From the NCBI GenBank assembly GCA_963966185.1, contig CAWZYM010000243.1:49919-113918 (forward strand): a stretch of DNA of 64,000 bases, read 5' to 3'. Below are positions 44,505-54,300 of the stretch, in pieces. The position numbers and the translations under genes are program-made. How positions within the stretch are numbered: the stretch's first letter is position 1; each line of letters starts with the position of its first letter. Source of the stretch: Rhabditoides inermis (taxonomy: Eukaryota; Nematoda; Chromadorea; Rhabditida; Rhabditidae). Below the pieces are notes generated by a model, which saw only the letters and a program-made list of their open reading frames with translations, searched no databases and had not been told where the DNA came from.

Positions 44505-45549
44505 CGAATTGCGCGGTCGAATGATATCGCTCGGGCCGATATAGCGGGTAAATGCGACGAAATGTCTGAAAAATATGCGGCGAAATGGTTGCAGTACCGT
44601 GAACCGGGGGATACCCTATAATGCGCGTTCATTCGTGTCACTCACTTCAATTTCGACCCCCGCCGTCTTCTCAACACTCAACCCCCTCATCACTCGTTAC
44701 TTTGCCCGCGGAGTATCGGCAAAAACCAGAACTAGTTAGCAATTAATTGTTTCTGAGTAGTACTATAGCGGCGACGTCAACACGCCATGAACGTGCGAGA
44801 ACAGCGGGACGCGAAGCACTCGAGACACTCGCCATATAAACCCCTCACACACAATAAACATGTCAATGTTGAACCGTCGGAGTGCGTTCTCTTCAATCAC
44901 ACCTCGCGCCCGCTCTCTCTCTCCCTCTCTCCCCCTCCCCTCTCTCTCCCCTCTCTCCCATCAACCCACTCACATGTACTGCTCTCCGATGACCCCGCAC
45001 CAGTGGCGTCTCCAGTCGGGGGTGGGCCGAGCGAACGGCACCGCCACCACCAGCACATCATTCGATGTGAATCGGATGCCCGGCTGGAAATCAAGTAGCA
45101 TGTCTAATACATATCAAAACAATCCCCACCTTCACATAGCGGGAGAGAGAGCGTCGTTCCATGTCCTGCGGATCAGTGAGAACCGTCTGAAATACAATTC
45201 CTTGAAATGCGCTTTCGCCTGCCGTCTGTCTATGCCCACCTCGAGCGCCTTCTCCGCCTCGGCGCGCTTCTTCGCTTCCGCCTGCTCCAACCTCGACAGT
45301 CACCTCTCCTCAAACGACGTCTTCAGGAACACTTCCTGCGACAATATTTTTTTTATGTTTGAATAGCATAACCAAAATTACGTATACACCCCCACATCAA
45401 AATCAAAACCACCTACCCTGAAGAGATACAGATCGACGTTGGCGTCCCAGGACGCTGTGGGGATCGTCCGATCGAAGAAGCCGGCGGACGACGTTGAGAC
45501 CAGCAAGTAGCTGCAAGCATATTACATCAAGATAAACAAAACAAGCGAC
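44505..45549. repeat. Host duplication, copy A'
   Basis: The second copy of the 1.04-kb host block at 31453-32496. It includes exons 7-10 and the right half of the MITE found whole at 31281-31564. It ends within intron 6, two bases before the donor GTACGT, whereas copy A joins the LTR at the same point. Confidence 0.85.
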
Positions 45550-46621
45550 AACGTACGGTGGCGCGTGGCTGATAGAACTGTACACACCAATCCGACCGCC
45601 ACACTGCCTGCAAAGTTTGAATGCACATAACATAAAAAGGCAGGATAAGAACAACCCACTTCTGCACCTGGACCCCCGAGTCGGCAGCGCAAGCCCATAC
45701 CAGAGCCTGGCACGTGCGCCCCGTGTCCTTGACGAGCAGCTTCTTTGCCAGCATCTGCTGCCTCGACTGCCTGCAATGCGAGCATTGCCATCCCGTAACC
45801 CGTTCCGCTCTCTTCTTCACAATCTCACCTCGCCTTCTCTGCGCTGCGCACAATCATAGAATACGAGAAGACGTCGGAGGGGAGATGAGCGACACCGTGT
45901 ATGATATTGCACTCACACCGCTCACTACAACAGTACCACATGTTAATTACCATACAACGTGAAAATGCGAGATGAAGAGAGACATGAACTATGAACTGAC
46001 TGTGTGTCGATTCCGTAGAGGAACAACATGGGCGTACGGGGCTTGACGCGCGCGGCCTCCGCCACTCCAAGGCGGCTCTGCGCATCCTGGAACCCCTCCT
46101 GTAGACAGCTGAACACCACTTGAAACACATCCATCACGTCCTGAAAGCGTACGTTCGAAACATTCGTAGCCATACCCATACAAGCTAAATATGCGCAATA
46201 ACACTAACCGCCTCTGTGTTTTGCTTGAGAGTGGATGGAGCGAGCCGGGCAAACAGCGCTGCGAGCTCCTTGAGAAAGGAGGGCGGGACGGGCACTTGTG
46301 CTACTCCATTCCTCGCATTCTGCAACAGCTTCAGCACATCCACCAGCTTCCTGGAAACATTGCACACCATTATATAGTAAACGCAACACGATATTCGCGA
46401 TAACAAAACAGAGTGGGCAAGAGAGAGAAAGATAGAAGCCATAATGTCCACGTCCTTCAATGCCCACCACTCACTGCAATGTCAGACATAGCACCGCGTC
46501 GCTGCTTCCCAGCTTCTTCAGGCTTCTGACGTCATCCTCCAGCGCGGGGACCACTCGGGGGCAGCTAGCAAGCAAGTGAAGAGCAGTGTTCAGGAAACAC
46601 GTCTGTCCAACATTCGCTAGC
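44974..46621 (-). CDS. USP-type peptidase domain exons 2-10 (N-terminal part of USP-OTU-like gene)
   Basis: Minus-strand exons 46475-46621, 46209-46350, 46001-46140, 45668-45836, 45557-45603, 45417-45510, 45240-45335, 45130-45186 and 44974-45083, with phases that fit. Exon 2 completes GLANVGQTCFLNTALHLLAS, the C19 (USP) cysteine box. Exon 4 has EADVMDVFQVVFSCLQE, at the place of the USP Gln-Asp helix. Exon 5 has WQCSHC, a CxxC of the USP finger. Exons 6-7 read SHAPPYLLVSTSSAGFF, in the position of the LPPxLxL strand. USPs cleave ubiquitin conjugates. I find no convincing His box, so catalysis is uncertain. Exon 8 carries an in-frame TGA (45300-45302). Exon 5's acceptor and exon 6's start (second AG) were chosen to keep frame. 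Confidence 0.65.
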
Positions 46622-46742
46622 CTACAATCAATCAATCAATCAATCAATCAATGAGGAATAGTATAAAAGGAAAGCACACTATAGAAAAACCAAGACATAA
46701 CTACATAGAAAAATACACAGATCAATCAATCAATCAATCAAA
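46622..46742. repeat. TCAA microsatellite at the insertion site
   Basis: Two (TCAA)n tracts, about 46626-46650 and 46721-46742, flank AT-rich intron sequence. Similar ATCAATC sequence continues on the other side of the retroelement at 56771-56808, showing that the element split a microsatellite-bearing intron. Confidence 0.7.
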
Positions 46743-47021
46743 TGCGATACTCACCTCCGCTAACCCCCGCGTAGGATCATATCTAGGATGAGAGAGCGAG
46801 GGGGCGTGGCTGGCCAGCGCGCCCCCATCGCCAGTTGTGTGGCTGCCCTGGCCGGATAAAGATGTGTACTATTCTTTCCTTTATTCCGATGGGGACCAGG
46901 GCTACTTCTGCGGAGCCATATTACGACTCCCACGTGGTGAAGCTGACCCGTGGCTTGGGCTAGTACTACTTGCGGACTGCGGAGTAGCAAAGAGCTCGCC
47001 GCTACACCATAGAGCACCGCA
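46743..47021 (+). repeat. 5' LTR of gypsy-env element 2
   Basis: A 279-bp LTR (TGCGATACTC...CACCGCA) that appears identical to 56488-56766. TG/CA termini and a CAAA target duplication (46739-46742 and 56767-56770) define the element. Identical LTRs imply a very recent insertion. Confidence 0.95.
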
Positions 47022-47038
47022 TGGAGGTTCACCAAAGC
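47022..47038 (+). other. Primer-binding site of element 2
   Basis: TGGAGGTTCACCAAAGC directly follows the 5' LTR. It starts with TGG as expected for priming by a tRNA; the tRNA is not identified. Confidence 0.65.
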
Positions 47039-47048
47039 TCTGCAGTCA

Positions 47049-47088
47049 CTCGCCGAGGTCAGCGCCCTGACTGGCCCACCTCGGCGAG
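47049..47088 (+). promoter_or_regulatory. Perfect 11-bp stem-loop in element 2 leader
   Basis: CTCGCCGAGGT (47049-47059) pairs with ACCTCGGCGAG (47078-47088) around an 18-nt loop, 28 bp after the LTR. Its position just after the primer-binding site is where retroelement packaging or dimerisation structures lie; that role is inferred. Confidence 0.6.
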
Positions 47089-48000
47089 CATCGCTAACTG
47101 TATTGCCCCTGACTACTTAACCGCTGACACTCGCGACGGACCGACGCCGGCTTATTCTTGTATCCCGCCTCACCTACCACTCCCTTTTCGCAGAGCGGAG
47201 GCCGGTTCGCAAGTGGACTCCCGGGAGAAGCTGAGACTCCCCGGGTATGCCTGGATCCGGCCGGACAATTGATCCAGATGAGTTGGTTCCGTTCCAGTGT
47301 TTCCCCATTTCTCTTTCTGTCTTTCATTGTCTTGTTATAGCACTGTACCTTCCTATTCCTTTTGATGTGCTATAATATGGTCTCAGTTCCAATGCAGTAT
47401 CAAGCGCTTCTCATATTATATATTTCTAAAATTCATTTTTCTTCTTCTTTACTCCACTCATTTTAATATTTAATTTTTATTCATAATTTTCATTTATAAC
47501 ACTGGCGCGCTTGATAATGTGTTCGGAACGTAGTCCTCAAGGATTGTACTTTGCATTCCTTTCTTGAATTCGCGCGACCACGCAGTCACTGTCTTGCATT
47601 CGCGTGAGCCTTGTCAACTCGCGCGTATCGTTGCAGGCAGGAGACACAGTATACTGCATTTTATCATTGTTGTTCATGCGCTGTCATTCCTCCCTTATTC
47701 TCTCCCTGGTCTAATATCGCTTGTTTTCAATTTATTATTCATGTCGCTTATTATGTTGTCCCAAATCCTCTTTTCTAACCTCTCCCTTTTCGTCGTTACC
47801 TCAATTTTTCTGGACTTGTAATTTTTCACCGCTACAACAGCTATTGTATACCCCTCCTCTTTCCCCATTTCCGCACCTACCGTAACCCATTTCTCTAACA
47901 CTCTCTTCGTAATAATCTCTCTCGTGCTCGCGAGTGCGCGAGAAGCACGCAGGTGTAAGAACGGCAACTAGTGCCACCTGTTTCATCTCTCCAGCGCAAC

Positions 48001-48042
<42 letters not shown>

Positions 48043-48335
48043 CACGCGCACTCCCTCTTTCACTCTCCTGTGTAATAAGGGATCTCCGCTCAAAGCGAGA
48101 ATAATGGAAACTCGGCCTAGAGAGACGTCGATAGACGAGGGACCAACATTTTCGAGCGCATATGCATATTCCCATCTTCCCCCCATAGACCGCATTGAAT
48201 CTTTCTTTGACTCGCAGTTCGTGGTTGCGCGTGATTAATTTGGTCTGTTTCCTCCCGCATGAGGAATCGAGCGTGTCTCAGATCCTCATTGCAGGGTACA
48301 TCCGGAGTGACCGCCCGGAAAGGTTAGCGTAACCT
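47089..48335 (+). other. Leader of element 2
   Basis: About 1.25 kb between the stem-loop and the large ORF, with no coding sequence supported. It includes an AT-rich stretch (47340-47500) and a (CT)n microsatellite at about 48004-48040. The long leader may hold the internal ribosome entry or packaging sequence. Confidence 0.5.
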
Positions 48336-51300
48336 ATGGTGAATACGCGCCAGCAGCATACGCATCGCTCACCTGCCACTCCTGCAGCTGCTGTCGTCAC
48401 GCCTCAGCAGCAGACGCCGCAGACTGTTCGTGTACCTGCTGCCCGCGCAGCCGCTAGCGTCACTGCCCCTGCAGCTTCCGCCGTTGCCGCCGCTGCTGCC
48501 GCCGCCGCCGTCACGCCCCTAGCCGCTACTCCAGCCAACACCCCTCGGGCAAGACCCCACGTGCAGTTTGGGGAGATGAGTGGAGAACAAGATTCGGCCG
48601 GCGGACCGGCGCTGAACCGGAACGCGAACACGACGCGCCAGGCTCTCACGGGCATACTATCGTCGTTCCCGCTGCCGCGCTACAGTGGAGAGCTGCCGTT
48701 TGCCGAGTTCGTGAAACAGTTAAACACGTACTTGAGGGCAGTGGGGATCACCCAGAAGGAGGCATGTGCACTGCTCCCTCTCCTGCTGGAAGGAAGAGCA
48801 AAGATGGCGTACGACTCCATCCCCACGGAGGACGCCGGATCCTGGACAAGGCTACTGGACGGCATGGCTGCGCGTCTGCCCGCCGCCAATGATGTCAGTC
48901 GCTGGATATCGGAGCTACAGGAGGAGCGGCAGCGCGAGACGGAGAAGCCAGGAGACTTCGCATCTCGAATCTCGATCGCTGCCCAGAGAGCGTATCCACT
49001 GGACGCCGCTGTGAGGAGCAGCATGAAGGCCGAGTCCTTCTATCGAGGACTGCGGCCGGAACTCAAGTCTGGCATGCGCAGAGCTGCAGGATTCGACAGG
49101 AGTGATTTCGAAGGGCTGGTTACACTTGCTGAACGGGAGGCAGCTTTCCTTCGAGAGGAGAAGCGGGACACAAGTGTTGCGGAGCTGGTGAATGCTGTCG
49201 CGTCATCGCTGACGGTTGGACAGAGCCCGCTCCACTACAACAGCCAGGCCAATGTCGCCGCCCTCTACCCGCACCAGTACCAGCCCTACCACCAGCAGCC
49301 GTACCAGCACCAGCAGCCCTATCAACACCAGCAGCCGTACCAGCAGCAGCAGTCCTACCAACACCAGCAGCCCTACCAACACCAGCAGTCCAGCCCGCCT
49401 GAATACTACGACAACTACTCCCGCGGACACGCGCAGCAGCGCGGTGGACATCGAGGAGGACGACGTGGTGGAGGCAGAGGCAGAGGACGACGTGGAGGAG
49501 GACAGACTGGACAACTGGAGACGACTCAACAAGGGAACAACGACAACGGCAGAGGAGGATATGGACGAGGACGAGGACGTACGTTCGGACTGAATGCTCT
49601 CAATGTGGCCCCTTTCTTCATTGTTGTTGCTCTATGTGGATTTGCATCGGCATCGACGTTCGAGGAAGTGTACGACTGCACGGCCGTCAGAGGAGGAAGT
49701 CTGGTGCAGCCACCGCCGCCGCCCGTTTGCTCTACACCTGCTGCCGAAGTCGTGATCCGCACCCGAGTGAGCGTCTACACAGAGAGCGGGAAGCCGTGGC
49801 AGAGTCGAGCAGTTCGCTGCGAAGAGCTGATCGACAACGTCAAGTATGAATCCGCCTTCTTCTCGACAGCAGCACGTATCGTTTTCAACACGACGCAGAA
49901 AGCAGTGACTGTGGAGGAGTGCAGGCGACTCTCGAGAGAGCGCGCGTTCGCCGGTCACCCGCTGATCAAGAAGGATGGAGAGGAGATATACCAAGTGAAC
50001 ACGGCCACCCCGCAGAACCCGACATGGTCAGACGTGTTCCAGGTCGAGAGGCGGATGAGGATCGAGTACGGCATTGTGGTGTCGTTCGACAGTGAGACTC
50101 TGATGTCCGACCTGGGAGACCTGAAGGAGACGCGGCCGGAGGCGCGTAGCTACGTTGGAGACGAGTACACCATCTCGTGGGAGGACGCACCCCCAGATAT
50201 GCAGTGCAGATTCAGGAAGGTCATGTCCAAGGATGCTCTCGTGAGCACGAGCGCGGTGCTTATCGACAAGGATAATATCGCCCTGCGATTCGGCGGAGAC
50301 AAGATTGCGGCGAGGCATCGAGCCTGTTTTGGAGAGGATTGGCCGCACCCGATGCAGAATGGAGTCGTTGTTACGTTCCCGATTCTCAAGGACATCCGGA
50401 ATGTCTCGGATTACCTGGACACTCTGAAGGAGAAGAAGAAGCCGACGAGGAGAGTACGAGAGGCGGAGGACGTCGTCAGCAAGTACAGCAACTGGACTGG
50501 AAAGCCGAGCAGAGTCGAGAAGGTGCCGAGTCTGCAGCAGCTGATCTTCTACGGAGAACCAATCCCGCCAGAGCTGATGCCGGACGTGAAGGAGTTCTGG
50601 AGGTACTCCGATCTGAGGAGACAAGTTGGACTGCTTGACGCGAACGGGTTCGACCTGACGTACCGCCTGATGACGACACAGCCAGTCGAGCACATCACCA
50701 AGCTATGGTTGTGCTCCGTCCGATACAGGGAGGAGCGAGAAGTACTTCGAGAGTTTATGGAGGAGGCGACGCTGGACGAGGTCGTCGCCGCGTCGAGAAG
50801 GCTTGGAATCGCTCCACATCCTCTCGCGGAGAAGAGCGTACTGATAGAGGATGAGAAGTATGGACCTCAACTTCGGCTGAGCAAGACCCTGGAGAAGTTC
50901 AGGACGGAGATGAAGAAGAGGAACATGACGAATTTGGAGCGTCTGCGCGGGGTAGAAATACTCCTGGATATGACGACAACAGCGACCATCGTAGCGGACA
51001 TCTGCACGAGAGAGCTCGGAATGCAATTCGTCGTGCGAGAGAGGACGCTGGAGCAGAAGGACTTCTCGACGAGATTCAACACGGCGTACATGGGAATCCG
51101 GATGCGTGGGGCATCGGACCCCATCGCTAATCCCTATGCGCCAAGAACGTCTACCTCCGCGCCGACATCAACGAGATCTACCCCTTCACCGACGACTACT
51201 TCTACGAGGACGACTACAACTTCAACACCGACGACTACACCTACTTCTACGAGGACGACAACAACGGACGCGACGACGACAGCTGCCACCCCATCGACGA

Positions 51301-54300
51301 CCACTACGACGAGGCCACTGTCGACCACGCCGAGGACTCGTCTGACCACGACCGCGCCGACGACGCTGACTGTTAACCCCGTGCTGACGGAAAGGACGAC
51401 GAGAACGGTGCAAGACGGCGAGGCGGCGAAGATCAAGCTCACGGCAGCCGCCATCGAATTCTACCGCCGAGTTAGCGAGTACGACGTGGAGCGCAACGCC
51501 AATCAGACGCTCCAAGACTTCAACGCAAGGATGCAATACCTCCACGAGAGGTTGCAAGTGGATCTGAAGAGGGAATTCGACCGGATCTTCAACCACATCT
51601 GCGCGGTGGAGCAGGGATTCGCCAACATGATTGCGGCAGTCCTGACGATGGATGCGACAACCGGAGCCCGCCTACTCTTGCAACAGCAGGATGTGGTGGC
51701 CAGATTTGTCGGAGATGGCGTACTTTTGGTCTCGAAGTGCGCGCGGATAAGGCCGACAGCAGTTCATTCTGACCATCGATTAGGAGGAGTCTGCTTCTCG
51801 GACCTCCCTTTCTCATATGAAGCCGGCAATACGACAAGGACCGCCTACATCAAGGCAGGATCGAAGGATGTCGTCCACAAGTCAGCAGAAATCGACTGCA
51901 GGAGCGTGCGGACGACAGTCACCAGAAACGAGACTGGATTCTACAACGACAAGGGACGTGTGGATGTTGTCCAGCTGAGCAGCGTCATGCTGACGCCGGC
52001 GGAGCTGTCGGACATCGTGTTCTCGGCGCCAACAGTCTTCAAGGACGGTGGTTCCGGATTTGGCAATCTGCCATGGATGGTCGCCTCCGCGCTCGCCCAC
52101 AAAGTGGAGGCTCTGCAAGTTCGACAGCTGATGATGGAGAGAAAGATGCATGCGGACGAGGAGACAGAGTCGACGTGGGATTTCGATTCTGGACGCGCGT
52201 GGGCGGACGTCAAGCAGGCAACAGTCGACGTCAAGGATTCTGTTGGAGAGAAGATTGGAGGAGTATTCGACGCATACAAGAAGATGATCATCGGAGCCGC
52301 AGTCGCAGCTGTGGTACTGATACTCGCCGTCGTGGGAGGAGTGATCTACTGCAAGATTGCAGCCGCGAGGAGAATCGCGAGAATGCTGCTTGGACCTGCC
52401 GAGCAGAGTGGACTCCTACGACCGTCTCAACAGCCACCTCCGTATCCAGTGCACGCGATCCAGATGCAAGCAGTGCCGTCTGCCCCGTTCGACGAGGACG
52501 ACTGCTGTGCGTTCGACTACGTGCCAGGATATGTACACCACGTGCATGCGGTTGGATCGCGTGGCAAGGGAGAGCTGCCGTTCGTCGCCACTCATTTCAA
52601 TGCGCGACCAGTGGTTGCTCTGTTCGACAGTGGATCTTCCATAACCTACATGGGAGGAACGGCAGCGGAGCAGATCGGAATCACACCGGAGAAGTTGAGG
52701 CCGACATCGGAGATTGGAGTTACGGCTAACGGATCCAGATTCAAGTTCACCGGAGAAGCCGATATGGTAGTCACCCTGGCGGGACGCAGCGCCCGCGTTC
52801 CTGTCCTGATTGCGGAAGACGCTCACTGCCCAGGGCCCGGACTGATCGGAATGGACGCGATGAAGAAGTTTGGAGAGATTGGAGTGAATGCTGAGAAGAG
52901 ATTCATTCGCGTCGGAGGGCAGATCGTCCCGTTCCTACATCGAGGAGAACATGGACATGCCGAGTGGGCGTGCTACGCAGTGCGCACCACCAAGGAGATC
53001 ACCCTGGACCCGTTCACGGAGAGCGTTGTAGAAGCGGAAATCCCGGATCTCTTCGAGAATGGAACCCAGTTCGTGATCGGGTCGGAGCCGGCGGATCCAG
53101 ATGAGACGGATATCTGCATACCGGAAGGACTCGTGACGACTACGGATACCCGCACGTTTCCTGTCAGGGTCGTCAACAAGTCTTCTCAGCCAGTCACGAT
53201 CTACAAGGGTCAGCGTCTCGCAGATGCCAGCCTCGTTGACTACATTGAGGAGACGGAGACACCTGAGGAGGTGTACACGGTTGCGGCGGTGGACAAGGAG
53301 GCGCCATGGACGGATTACACACCTAAGGAGGCCGTCTACGACCCACCAGCCGAGTACCTCACGGAGCACCAGCCGGATTTCGAGGCTGATCTCGAGGAGT
53401 GCCTGAACAAGTCAGGAGTGAACCGATCTACAAGGAAAAGGATCGAGAAGATTCTAAGGAAGCACAAGGAGGCGTTCGCGTGGAAAGGATCGCCTATCGG
53501 AGTCTACAATGGTCCTATCGAGCACGAGATTCATCTCGTGGAGGGAGCCAAGCCGGTCCGAGGGCGCCTTTCAAGGATACCCGGAGAGCTGCGTCAGGAG
53601 GTGCAGAGGCAGTTGGACGAGATGCTGCACAACGGCATCATCGCACCGAGCGACTCGCCGTTCTCGTCACCTATACTGCTCGTCAAGAAGAAGGACGGAA
53701 CGCACCGGATCGTCCAGGACTATCGCGCGCTGAACGCCATCACCGAGAAGACGGCGTATTCGATGCCGCGCGTCGACGACGCCGTGGACGACATTGCGGG
53801 GAAGCGTTTCTTCGCAACATTCGACCTCAATGCAAGCTATTACCAAGTAAAGATGAGTCGGAAGGATCGACCCAAGACTGCGTTCTCCACACCAGCAGGG
53901 CTCTACGAGTTTCACCGCATGCCCATGGGTCTCTGTGGTTCAGCTCACACTCTGCAGAAGGCGATGGAGACGGTGCGTCGAGGGATGAAGTCGAAAGTCC
54001 ACATATACATCGATGACGTGGTCATTGCGTCATCTACTCTTGAGGAGCACCTGCGCGACGTCGAAGAATTTCTGCGGGCCATGAAGCGAGCCGGACTACG
54101 TCTCAAAATGTCCAAGTGCGGAATTGCCCTCCAGAAAACGACATTCCTGGGATTCGTCATCTCGGAAAAGGGCATCGAGGCTGATCCGTCCAAAGTGGAG
54201 GCAGTTCGCATGTTCCCGCGCCCGACCAACGTCCGCAAACTGAGGAGTTTTCTTGGATTGTGCAGCTACCTGCGGCGATTCGTCCAGAACTTCGCACACA

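Noticed and set aside
45300..45302. Selenocysteine at the in-frame TGA
   Set aside because: No SECIS-like structure was seen and the context does not resemble a redox active site; readthrough or damage is more likely.
49203..49532. Ser/Leu-rich minus-strand frames over the gag repeats
   Set aside because: They are the complement of the Gln/Tyr/His-rich repeats and RGG segment in the intact polyprotein.
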